Below, one piece after another: positions 6,618 through 14,685 of a stretch of 64,000 nt of DNA. Position 1 is the first letter of the stretch, and each line of letters starts with the position of its first letter. The DNA comes from Marinimicrobium hydrolyticum (GTDB lineage Bacteria > Pseudomonadota > Gammaproteobacteria > Pseudomonadales > Cellvibrionaceae), in the NCBI RefSeq assembly GCF_030848505.1, contig NZ_JAVDDU010000003.1, positions 372,001 to 436,000 on the forward strand, written 5' to 3'. The translations under genes and the position numbers were made by a program. The notes beneath the pieces were generated by a model that was not told the DNA's origin, did no database searches, and saw only the letters and a program-made list of their open reading frames with translations.

Positions 6618-9020
6618 ATGCTCAAAACCATGCGCTACACTCGGGAAAACCCCATCGCCACCCGGCTTCTTGGGCTGATCATACTGAGCAGCTCCGCCAT
6701 TACGCTGGTGGCGATTCTAATGCAGCTCTACGCCACTTTTCACGATGATGTGGATGCACTCAACCAGCGCATTGATCAGGTAAAAATCAGCACCCTCGCC
6801 AGCATTACCCAAAGCCTGTGGAGTTTCGATCAGGAGCAACTGTCCATTCAAATCGACAGCCTGCTGGATGTAGAGGATGTGGTACAGGTACAGGTCAGCT
6901 GGCGTGACTGGAGCGACCGCGAGCGCACCCGGGTCGCTTCCCGACAGGTGACGCAGGAAGACATTGACGCTCAACCAAATCAATTCCTGGTGCGGGAATA
7001 CCCCCTGGTCTATGAAGACGCCACCATTACCAGCGAACAGCTGGGCACCCTAACCATTACCGCCAGCCTGGAAAATATTTACGCCCGGCTTTGGGACCGC
7101 ACCTTCTTTATTGTCGGCATTCAAGGCACCAAGACGATCATTATTGCCCTGTTCATACTGTGGTTAGTACACACCCTGTTGACCCGGCATATGGACACCA
7201 TTGCTCACTATGCCCGACACTTGCACCTGGACAACTTAACGACCCCGCTGCGCCTGAACCGAATCAAACCAGACCAAAAATCCGATGAGCTGGATAATGT
7301 GGTCAACGCCATTAATCACATGCGGGAAACGCTGCTGGAGGATATCGAACAGCGTCATGCCATTGAGCTGGCACTACTTTCGGAAAAGGAAGAGAAGAAG
7401 GAAACCCGCCGCCAAAAGATGGAGGCGGAAGACGCCAGCCGGGCCAAGAGCCAGTTCCTGGCCACCATGAGCCACGAGATTCGCACGCCTATGAACGGCG
7501 TTATTGGCATGCTGGATATTTTGCGCGATACGCCACTGAACGAAACGCAACAACATTATCTTGATGTGATCCATCGCTCCGGTGAAAGCCTGCTGGACAT
7601 CATCAATGACATTCTCGACTACTCAAAAATCGAAGCCGGTAAGATGCAGCTGGAAGTGGCCAGCTTTGATCTGGAAGGCCTGGTTGACGACTGCCTGCAT
7701 TTGTTCGGGGCCACAGCCAGCAAACGCAACATTGACCTCATGGGAGGGGTACACCCGGACGTACCTTCCTGCCTAGAAGGAGATCCGACACGCCTGCGGC
7801 AGATCATCATCAACCTGCTGGGCAATGCCTTTAAATTTACCAGCGAGGGCCATGTGGCGTTGGAAGTCACTTTGGATGCTACCAGCACCTCAGACCAACC
7901 CGTGCTGCACTTTTCCGTGCAGGATACGGGTATCGGCATTGAGGCCGATACCCAGGATCAGTTGTTCGATGCCTTTAACCAAGCCGATTCATCCACCACC
8001 CGCCAGTATGGTGGTACCGGTTTAGGTCTGGCTATTTGCCGAAGCCTGGTCGAACTCATGGGTGGGGAACTGGGGTTGGATAGCGTCAAGGGACAAGGCG
8101 CCACTTTCTGGTTTACCGCCAAGTTGAGAGCGACTGGTGCAACGCCACACTACGAAAAACAAGAGGAGCTACGAGCCCTCCTGGGGGGGCGCCGCTTACT
8201 GCTTATTGAACCCTGCCTTAAATTGGGTTCTTTTCTCGCGCCATACTGTCAGCACTGGGGCATTACCCTCGAGCACGTTACTGAGGGTCAGGCGGCCATG
8301 GCCACCTTGCAAGCGGCGCACGAACGCAAAGAACTGCCTGATTTCATTGCGCTCGGCTGCCACCTGCCAGATATGGACGGCATCGAACTGGCCCGCTGGC
8401 TACACCAACAAGCTTACATTCAACCGATACCGCGCTTTTGCCTGAACGCTGGCGAACTGCAAGCAGAACCCGAAGAAATTGAACAACTTGGCATTCGCAG
8501 CCTAATGCGCAAGCCTATATCGACGCGAGCCCTACGTCAGGAGCTGGCCGGCTTGATGGGGCAGGAAGTCGAACAGCGCAGCCCTCGCAAAAAGTCGCCC
8601 GTGAACTATCAGCTTTACTCACACCTCAAGGTGCTGGTGGCGGAAGACAATGCCGTGAACCGCATGGTGGTCAAGGGGCTGCTGGGCAAGATGCATATAG
8701 AACCGGAGCTGGTGGAAAACGGAGCGGGAGCGCTTGCCGCCATAGAACAAAATCGATCTCGCTACGATGTGATTCTGATGGACTGCGAAATGCCGGAAAT
8801 GGATGGCTTTGAAGCCACACGTCGCATCCGTCGGTTCGAGCGCCGCAACGGTTTGGACGCCACCCCAATTGTGGCCTTGACGGCACACGCCCTGCAGGAA
8901 CACCGAGAGGCGGTTTTTGCCTGTGGAATGAACGATTACCTGGGTAAACCCATTACCCTGAATAAACTGTACGCCACTTTCGAGCGTATGGGCCTGCTAC
9001 AATCTCCGCCCAGAGAGTGA
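6618..9020 (+). CDS. hybrid sensor histidine kinase with two receiver domains
   Basis: An 800-residue inner-membrane sensor. TM helices at about 17-39 and 161-185 flank a periplasmic sensing region of about 120 residues. A linker and coiled coil lead to HisKA with phospho-acceptor His286 (MSHEIRTPMNGVIG). The HATPase domain has Asn403 in the N box, DTGIGI near 436 and GGTGLGLAI. Then come two receiver domains. The first (about 530-645) is degenerate: the usual phospho-Asp position reads ALGCHLPDMDG, with Gly in place of Asp. The second is intact, with Asp677, Asp722 (LMDCEMPEMDG) and Lys777. No Hpt domain or partner regulator is adjacent, so output goes to an unlinked Hpt protein or regulator. 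The ligand is unknown. Confidence 0.92.
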   Translation: MLKTMRYTRENPIATRLLGLIILSSSAITLVAILMQLYATFHDDVDALNQRIDQVKISTLASITQSLWSFDQEQLSIQIDSLLDVEDVVQVQVSWRDWSDRERTRVASRQVTQEDIDAQPNQFLVREYPLVYEDATITSEQLGTLTITASLENIYARLWDRTFFIVGIQGTKTIIIALFILWLVHTLLTRHMDTIAHYARHLHLDNLTTPLRLNRIKPDQKSDELDNVVNAINHMRETLLEDIEQRHAIELALLSEKEEKKETRRQKMEAEDASRAKSQFLATMSHEIRTPMNGVIGMLDILRDTPLNETQQHYLDVIHRSGESLLDIINDILDYSKIEAGKMQLEVASFDLEGLVDDCLHLFGATASKRNIDLMGGVHPDVPSCLEGDPTRLRQIIINLLGNAFKFTSEGHVALEVTLDATSTSDQPVLHFSVQDTGIGIEADTQDQLFDAFNQADSSTTRQYGGTGLGLAICRSLVELMGGELGLDSVKGQGATFWFTAKLRATGATPHYEKQEELRALLGGRRLLLIEPCLKLGSFLAPYCQHWGITLEHVTEGQAAMATLQAAHERKELPDFIALGCHLPDMDGIELARWLHQQAYIQPIPRFCLNAGELQAEPEEIEQLGIRSLMRKPISTRALRQELAGLMGQEVEQRSPRKKSPVNYQLYSHLKVLVAEDNAVNRMVVKGLLGKMHIEPELVENGAGALAAIEQNRSRYDVILMDCEMPEMDGFEATRRIRRFERRNGLDATPIVALTAHALQEHREAVFACGMNDYLGKPITLNKLYATFERMGLLQSPPRE

Positions 9021-9068
9021 CACCCAAAACAGGGGCACTTGCCGCAAAACCGCTGATCGGCCAAACCC

Positions 9069-9794
9069 ATGTCGTTTGAATTTCACATCATCGGCTATAT
9101 CCGTTCCTGTTTTACCGACAAGTTCGGCGTGCCACGCCAACCCGGCCTGGTGCCAGCGGCTCGTGCGCAACTGGAACTAATCCCTCCGTACGACGACCCT
9201 CAAACGCTGGTGGGCCTGGAAGATTGCAGTCATATCTGGGTACAGTTTGTGTTCCACCGTCCTCCAGGAAAACAATGGAAAGCGCGGGTTCGCCCGCCCC
9301 GGCTCGGGGGCAACAAGAGTCTGGGGGTCTTCGCCACCCGGTCGCCCCTTAGGCCCAACCCCATTGGCCTCTCCGCGGTCAAGCTCGAAGGCATCGGGCG
9401 CGAACCCGGCAAGCTGTGGCTGGAGCTGTCCGGTATCGACCTGCTCGATGGCACTCCGGTGCTGGACATAAAACCTTACGTACCCTACACAGATGCGCTG
9501 GCCGAGGCTCGCAACGGTATTGCCGAGCAGCCGCCGACAACATGGCCCGTTGGATTCACTCCAGAAGCCTTGGCCGCATGCGCGCGCTTTCGGGACCGAA
9601 ACGAGAATCTCGAGACCCTGATTCGGCAAATTTTGCAGCAGGACCCCCGACCGCAGTACCAAGCCCCGGACCCGGAGCGCCGGTACGGCATGGAATTGTT
9701 GGGGCTGGATGTGCGCTGGCGTTATCAAGCCTCGGGAACGAGCCATAAGTTGGTGGTGGAAGAAGTTTCCGCGCGAGCTTCGCCGGGGAGATAA
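9069..9794 (+). CDS. trmO: tRNA (N6-threonylcarbamoyladenosine(37)-N6)-methyltransferase TrmO
   Basis: A 241-residue TrmO/TsaA (YaeB) family protein that uses SAM to N6-methylate t6A37 in threonine tRNAs. The N-terminal signature IGYIRSCF..KFGVPRQPGLVP is clear, as are RPPRLGGNKSLGVFATRSP and RPNPIGLSAVKLEG. LLDGTPVLDIKPYVPYTDA marks the end of the beta-barrel catalytic domain, and a C-terminal extension follows, as in E. coli YaeB. It lies 106 bases before serA on the same strand. TcdA, another t6A-modifying enzyme, is also in this window at 61945. Confidence 0.92.
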   Translation: MSFEFHIIGYIRSCFTDKFGVPRQPGLVPAARAQLELIPPYDDPQTLVGLEDCSHIWVQFVFHRPPGKQWKARVRPPRLGGNKSLGVFATRSPLRPNPIGLSAVKLEGIGREPGKLWLELSGIDLLDGTPVLDIKPYVPYTDALAEARNGIAEQPPTTWPVGFTPEALAACARFRDRNENLETLIRQILQQDPRPQYQAPDPERRYGMELLGLDVRWRYQASGTSHKLVVEEVSARASPGR

Positions 9795-9899
9795 GCTTAC
9801 CGCGCGCCCGCAAGAGCGCCGACTCTATGCTATCATGCGCACCCTTTTTCACTTCCTCGCACGCCATCGGCCAACCAATCAGTTGAGGTTATCGCGTTC

Positions 9900-11129
9900 A
9901 TGAGCAAAAAATCGCTGGACAAAAGCAAGATCAAATTTGTGCTGCTGGAGGGCGTACACCCTTCAGCCGTGGACACTCTGGAAGCGGCCGGCTACACCAA
10001 TGTCGATTACCTGAAAACCGCTCTGGCGGAAGATGAACTGATCGAGCGTCTGAAAGATGCTCACTTCGTCGGTTTGCGCTCACGCACGCAGCTCACACGT
10101 CGGGTGTTCGAAAACGCCCCAAAACTGATCGCCGCCGGCTGCTTCTGTATCGGCACCAATCAGGTGGACCTGCAAGCCGCGCAAGAGCATGGGGTAGCGG
10201 TATTTAATGCGCCTTTCTCCAACACTCGCTCGGTGGCCGAATTGGTGTTGGCCGAAGCCATTTTACTGCTGCGCGGCATTCCGGAGAAAAACTTTGCTTG
10301 CCATCGCGGCGGCTGGATTAAATCCGCAGCCGGCTCCTACGAAATTCGTGGCAAAACCCTTGGCTTGGTAGGTTACGGTTCCATCGGCAGCCAACTGAGC
10401 GTGCTCGCTGAATCCTTGGGCATGAAAGTGTGTTTTTACGATGTGGTGGCCAAACTGCCACTGGGCAACGCCACACAGGTGCGCAGCCTGAAGGACCTCC
10501 TGAACCAGTCCGATGTGGTCAGCTTGCATGTGCCGGAGACACCCGGAACCCGCAACATGATGGGCGCGGAACAACTGGCGCAAATGAAACAGGGCGCGGT
10601 GCTGATCAACGCCTCGCGCGGCACCGTGGTGGATATCGAAGCCCTGGCCAAAGCCGTTGAGGAAAAGCGGCTGTCCGGCGCGGCCATCGATGTATTTCCA
10701 GTGGAGCCGAAAGGCAATCAGGAGGAGTTCGTCAGCCCGCTACGTGGCCTGGACAATGTCATCCTCACGCCGCACATCGGTGGCTCCACCGTAGAAGCTC
10801 AGGAAAACATCGGCGTGGAAGTGGCCGAGAAACTTATTAAATATTCCGACAACGGCACTACCACCAGCTCGGTCAACTTCCCTGAAGTGGCTCTGCCGGG
10901 GCATCCGGACGCACACCGGCTACTGCACGTCCACGCCAACGTACCGGGCGTACTGTCGGCCATCAACCGTGTGTTTTCCGACAACGACATCAACATCGCC
11001 GCTCAGTATCTACAAACCAATGAAAAAGTCGGTTATGTAGTGCTGGATATTTACTCCCCATACAGCGCCCAGGCGCTTAAACAATTGCGGGAAATCGAAG
11101 GCACCATTCGCTGCCGGGTACTGTTTTAA
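9900..11129 (+). CDS. serA: D-3-phosphoglycerate dehydrogenase SerA
   Basis: A 409-residue NAD-dependent 2-hydroxyacid dehydrogenase, the first step of serine biosynthesis (3-phosphoglycerate to 3-phosphohydroxypyruvate). The length matches the E. coli type (410). Visible are the Rossmann motif GLVGYGSIGSQL, the substrate arginine in NASRGTVVD, the catalytic His in LTPHIGGST, and a C-terminal ACT domain (about 335-409, VPGVLSAINRVFSDNDINI). The ACT domain implies feedback inhibition by serine. The gene is monocistronic and closed by a strong terminator. Confidence 0.96.
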   Translation: MSKKSLDKSKIKFVLLEGVHPSAVDTLEAAGYTNVDYLKTALAEDELIERLKDAHFVGLRSRTQLTRRVFENAPKLIAAGCFCIGTNQVDLQAAQEHGVAVFNAPFSNTRSVAELVLAEAILLLRGIPEKNFACHRGGWIKSAAGSYEIRGKTLGLVGYGSIGSQLSVLAESLGMKVCFYDVVAKLPLGNATQVRSLKDLLNQSDVVSLHVPETPGTRNMMGAEQLAQMKQGAVLINASRGTVVDIEALAKAVEEKRLSGAAIDVFPVEPKGNQEEFVSPLRGLDNVILTPHIGGSTVEAQENIGVEVAEKLIKYSDNGTTTSSVNFPEVALPGHPDAHRLLHVHANVPGVLSAINRVFSDNDINIAAQYLQTNEKVGYVVLDIYSPYSAQALKQLREIEGTIRCRVLF

Positions 11130-11143
11130 GAGCACACCCAGTA

Positions 11144-11172
11144 GAGCACCGCTCAGGGAGCGGTGCTCTTTT
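11144..11172 (+). terminator. serA terminator
   Basis: An 11-bp perfect stem GAGCACCGCTC / GAGCGGTGCTC with a 3-base loop is followed by TTTT. It overlaps the last codons of the convergent hydrolase gene, so the hairpin is part of that coding sequence. Confidence 0.85.
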
Positions 11173-12142
11173 CCTTCCGAATCGATTCACCACCATCCAG
11201 CCACTGAGCAATCGCCGCAAACACCTGTTGCCGATACGGCGGAGTTTCATTAACCAAGTGATGCCGAGCACCCTTAATCATGTGAGTGTGTGCGTGCGGC
11301 AGTTTGCGCCGGATCTGCATCAAGTTGTAGCGCCAATCCACGGTGGTATCCCCGGTGCCCTGCACCACCAACAATGACTTGTCCGATCTTGGGAATCGAA
11401 AAAACTGACTGTCCCAATGGCGCATGGCAGTCACCCAGGTTACGGGCAGATAGCGATACTGCAAACCATCGCGCTCACGCACAAAATGATTGAAGGCCTC
11501 GTCATGGCTGCTGTCCACAAAAACCCGCCGCACCCGTTTTACCCAGAGCCGCAACAACCAATACACGAACAGATTGATGCGCCAGGCAAACGGCAGAATT
11601 AGAGGCGCACACAGGGCGATACGCTCCAGGCGATTGTTGCTGTGGCGCCAAAGATAGTTGAGCACCGCAGCACCGCCGGTGCTTTGGGCGAGGCAATGCC
11701 AGGGGCTGGGCAATAAGGATTCTGCCGCGTTGAGAACATCGTTCAACGCATCAGCGTACTGATCGAAGGAGTCGATACTGGCATGAGCTCCTGTGCTCAG
11801 GCCGTGACCGGGCAAATCAAAGGTCAAGACAGCGTAGCCTTGATCCAGTCCAAAACGCAGTGCTTTGTCATACAGCCCTACGTGGTCGTAATAACCGTGT
11901 ACCACCACCAGGGTGCCCCGGGGATTTTTTGGCAGCCAGTAGTGGGTAGCTACACTAAACCCCGCCGCGCTGACACGCCCAAAGCCGTGGCACACATCGG
12001 AATAGTCCCGGGTCAGGTTAATGTTGTAGTAATCCAAGTAGGCTTGGGCCTCCACATCCAGCGCCCACTCTCCATCCACCTTTGGATCAAACCTTAAGGC
12101 AGGCAAGCGCTGAGCCAGATCATTAAACAGTGGATTACTCAA
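11153..12142 (-). CDS. alpha/beta hydrolase (serine aminopeptidase S33 / lysophospholipase-like)
   Basis: A 329-residue cytoplasmic hydrolase with no signal peptide. The oxyanion segment is VVVHGYYDHVGLYDKAL, followed by FDLPGHGLSTG, typical of the Hydrolase_4/monoglyceride lipase group. The nucleophile is Ser154 in LAQSTGG, where the first elbow Gly is replaced by Ala (AxSxG). The C-terminal His is in KGARHHLVNE, with an upstream Asp in QGTGDTTVDW. The start appears to be TTG at 12142 with GGAG about 11 bases upstream; no in-frame ATG lies nearby. The natural substrate is unknown. Confidence 0.82.
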   Translation of the reverse strand: MSNPLFNDLAQRLPALRFDPKVDGEWALDVEAQAYLDYYNINLTRDYSDVCHGFGRVSAAGFSVATHYWLPKNPRGTLVVVHGYYDHVGLYDKALRFGLDQGYAVLTFDLPGHGLSTGAHASIDSFDQYADALNDVLNAAESLLPSPWHCLAQSTGGAAVLNYLWRHSNNRLERIALCAPLILPFAWRINLFVYWLLRLWVKRVRRVFVDSSHDEAFNHFVRERDGLQYRYLPVTWVTAMRHWDSQFFRFPRSDKSLLVVQGTGDTTVDWRYNLMQIRRKLPHAHTHMIKGARHHLVNETPPYRQQVFAAIAQWLDGGESIRKEKSTAP

Positions 12143-12187
12143 AAGGCTGAACTCCGTGGATTCCGGAGCTCAGTGTAACAAAGAGCA

Positions 12188-12208
12188 GCGGGGGACACTT
12201 GCCCCCGC
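12188..12208 (-). terminator. hairpin after the GH9 gene
   Basis: A GCGGGGG / CCCCCGC stem with a 7-base loop lies 15 bases beyond the GH9 stop codon on the minus strand. The T-run is poor (TGCTCTTTG), so termination strength is uncertain. Confidence 0.5.
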
Positions 12209-12222
12209 CGAACGTTGTGGCG

Positions 12223-14067
12223 TTAATCTTCTGAAAGGGCCTGCAAAGCGCCAGAGACGTACACTAAGGGCGCATTCCAGTTGATGGTGACTTCGTTGGT
12301 GGAATAGCTGCACCAATCGTCCAAATAGGCAAGCGCAGGCACCGTGGACGGATACCGGCTGGCACCGCAGTCGTTTTGATTCTGAGGGTTGGCCCCGCCG
12401 GCAACAAAACCCGGCACCGGCTCGTCAATGCCGTCCGCCCGAGAAGCCCGGTGGTGAATGTGCATGGGCGTTTTGCTGCCCTGGCCGGTCACGTAGGAAT
12501 AATCGGTTGGGTTGCGGCCCATGATGTAATCCAGTTTGGATTGGGCGGCATCGCGTAACTCCGGCGTACCGCTGAGCCGGTAACCCTGTAGCAACATCAT
12601 GGCCCGATTGAGAACATTGGCATTGCTGCCCCAGTAATAATCCCCGGTGCCCATACCAACGCGATAAGCTGAGGACTGGGTTTGGTTCAGCATTTGTTGG
12701 GCCACATTCATTATGCGATTCTCGATCAGATCAAGATCGGCCTCTTCGGGCAAGTTATCCCGGTGATGAGCCAGGGACATCCAGCCCAACCCGCGGGTGT
12801 CCGGCCAGGCGGGCACCCATATATCGATATTGGTGGCCGCATCGTAATAACTGGACTCCCCTGTGGTGATGTACAGCTCGGCGGCTGCCCAAGAGCGATT
12901 GGAGGCCAGATTATTGCCACCGTATTCTCCGGTGTAGACTTGCATGTCTTCTTGACCACTATCACTTAGCGCGTCGTTCATCGCGGATTGGTTATATCTT
13001 ACGCTAGGATTAGCTTCGGCCCACGTCCAGGCCGCCTCGGCCGCCGTTAGCATTTGTTCCGCCAGGTCTTCATCGTAAGCGTCCCAAATCCGGCTCGCTT
13101 GAGCCATAACCGCAGCAAAGTTCAAGGTCGCTGAGGTTCCTTTACCGATGACGTAGCGCTCCGCGGTGGCTTGGTGGGGCATGACCGCGCCGGCGAAATT
13201 CAGAGTGGTCAGCTTGTGGTATACCCCGCCATCTTCATCCTGCATATCCAGCATCCACTCTATGTTCCACAGCGCCTCGGCCAGGATATCGGGCAGGGGG
13301 CCACCGCTTTCTGGGATATTCACATCCTGCGCGGAGTAGTATTCGGGAAAGTGTTCATAGGCGGCCAGCAAGGTATAGGTGGAAATGCCGGAGTTGACCA
13401 CGTACTTGCCGAAGTCGCCGGCGTCATACCAGCCTTTGGGGGCGGAAATGATATCGTCAGCGGAACGCGAGCCACTTTCAGCCGACACATGAATCAGCAC
13501 CTCTTCATCCGGGTGGCCCATCGGGCGCGCGTAAATGCCCGCATGCTCTTCCTCCAGATCAGTGCTGGCGCGGTTGAAGTAGAACGCTTTCAGTGCTGCC
13601 TTATTGAGCTCCACATAGGCATCGGCAGAGATTGCGAAGGAGGGCGAATCTTCCAGGCCTTCAACCCGCACCTGGTAAACGCCTTCCTCAGTGAATTCCG
13701 AAAAGTCGGCCAGATGCACGGACTCCTGAGAAGCGGGCCAAGTGGCGGCGGCGCTCAGGCTGCCACTGAACACCTCGTCGTCGGTGCCCGCTACCACAAG
13801 AATAAAGGTATCCGCGCTGACCTCTGGCACCACCGCCAGCTTCTGCCCGGCGGACAGGAATCCCACTTGATTCAGTTTAATCAGTTGGCTGGCCGCTGAA
13901 ACCGAGCTCGAAGAGCTGCTGCTGGAGGAACTGCTGGATTCAGAACTGGAACTGCTACTGGATTCAGAGCTGGAGCTGGGGGCGCCGGGATTGTCACCCG
14001 AGCTGCCGCAGCCGGTAATCAGCAGGGCGCAAACCGATGCCAGGAAAAAACGAGCCAAGGGAGTCAT
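12223..14067 (-). CDS. GH9 cellulase lipoprotein with polyserine linker
   Basis: A 614-residue endoglucanase or cellodextrinase of glycoside hydrolase family 9, an inverting enzyme. The lipobox LITGC (Cys20) anchors it to a membrane. A Ser/Glu linker (31-57) is typical of Cellvibrio/Saccharophagus enzymes. An Ig-like CelD_N domain (about 61-150) leads into the (alpha/alpha)6 catalytic domain. GWYDAGDFGKYV holds the catalytic-base aspartates Asp215 and Asp218. PMHIHHRAS and the acid Glu592 in STNEVTINWNAP complete the site. No carbohydrate-binding module is seen, so it probably acts on imported or surface oligosaccharides. It is divergent from the TonB receptor, with a LacI-type operator between. 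Confidence 0.94.
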   Translation of the reverse strand: MTPLARFFLASVCALLITGCGSSGDNPGAPSSSSESSSSSSSESSSSSSSSSSSSVSAASQLIKLNQVGFLSAGQKLAVVPEVSADTFILVVAGTDDEVFSGSLSAAATWPASQESVHLADFSEFTEEGVYQVRVEGLEDSPSFAISADAYVELNKAALKAFYFNRASTDLEEEHAGIYARPMGHPDEEVLIHVSAESGSRSADDIISAPKGWYDAGDFGKYVVNSGISTYTLLAAYEHFPEYYSAQDVNIPESGGPLPDILAEALWNIEWMLDMQDEDGGVYHKLTTLNFAGAVMPHQATAERYVIGKGTSATLNFAAVMAQASRIWDAYDEDLAEQMLTAAEAAWTWAEANPSVRYNQSAMNDALSDSGQEDMQVYTGEYGGNNLASNRSWAAAELYITTGESSYYDAATNIDIWVPAWPDTRGLGWMSLAHHRDNLPEEADLDLIENRIMNVAQQMLNQTQSSAYRVGMGTGDYYWGSNANVLNRAMMLLQGYRLSGTPELRDAAQSKLDYIMGRNPTDYSYVTGQGSKTPMHIHHRASRADGIDEPVPGFVAGGANPQNQNDCGASRYPSTVPALAYLDDWCSYSTNEVTINWNAPLVYVSGALQALSED

Positions 14068-14349
14068 AGGCCAACCTCTTAATATGATTATTATTTATAA
14101 CACCAGCCATGGATTGGGAGCCATAAACCAATGCGCGCTTCCCTTAGGGGCGGAAACAAGAGCGCTTATGCTAACCAGCCACTGTCTTTATGTCCATCCA
14201 CACGCCCCTGTCCGCCTGGGTTTCCGCTTAACCACGACGCTTTTTGCGCCAAGCCACCCGCAAAACCTAGACAACGCAATCATGCAGACCTGGAGCCTAC
14301 AACTATTGATTTGTGCTACAAAACACAAATTTTTAAGCGGAGGCGATCC

Positions 14350-14378
14350 TTGACACCCAATATTGGTAGCGCTACCAT
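14350..14378 (+). promoter_or_regulatory. promoter for the TonB receptor, overlapped by operator
   Basis: TTGACA (14350-14355), a 17-base spacer and TACCAT (14373-14378). The palindromic operator covers the -10 box, so a bound repressor would block RNA polymerase. Confidence 0.5.
14364..14377. promoter_or_regulatory. LacI-family operator TGGTAGCGCTACCA
   Basis: A perfect 14-bp palindrome with the central GCGC typical of LacI-family sugar repressors (compare CebR/CelR-like sites TGGGAGCGCTCCCA). Its position between the GH9 and TonB receptor genes fits control of both. The cognate regulator is not in this window. Confidence 0.65.
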
Positions 14379-14519
14379 CAGATAGTCGATTAATTGGGCG
14401 TCACCCTGGTGGCCCGATTAACCGGCTAACGAGTTTTGTAAAAGCACCGTCTATCGGCGGCCCTCTCTAGGCAACGATAGAGCATACTTTTGCGATGCTT
14501 GGGCTTGTAATTCATTCCT

Positions 14520-14534
14520 TTGGTAAGCGCTTGG
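14520..14534. promoter_or_regulatory. possible second LacI-type half-palindromic site
   Basis: TTGGTAAGCGCTTGG has a perfect AAGCGCTT centre and a good left half, but the right half deviates. It lies about 155 bases downstream of the perfect operator, a spacing that could allow looping. Weak evidence alone. Confidence 0.3.
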
Positions 14535-14685
14535 TGGCTGTCCGTGAATGCCATGGCCAGCCACCTTTTTTCTAGAGCCAACGCTCTGAAGGCAACGGGG
14601 TCCCAGTCTCCAGCCTTGCCGCCGGATCGCCCGGAATGAGTGCACGTACGTACAACCCTATTGCAAGATAATAAAGGAGAGCTCC

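Larger units (their letters stand above)
14068..14685. other. 618-bp divergent control region, GH9 / TonB receptor
   Basis: This gap carries the promoter and operator described separately at 14350-14378 and a second imperfect site near 14521. The predicted rightward start leaves a leader of about 300 bases before the receptor gene. No credible coding sequence was found; the overlapping open frames at 13991-14385 look accidental. Confidence 0.6.
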
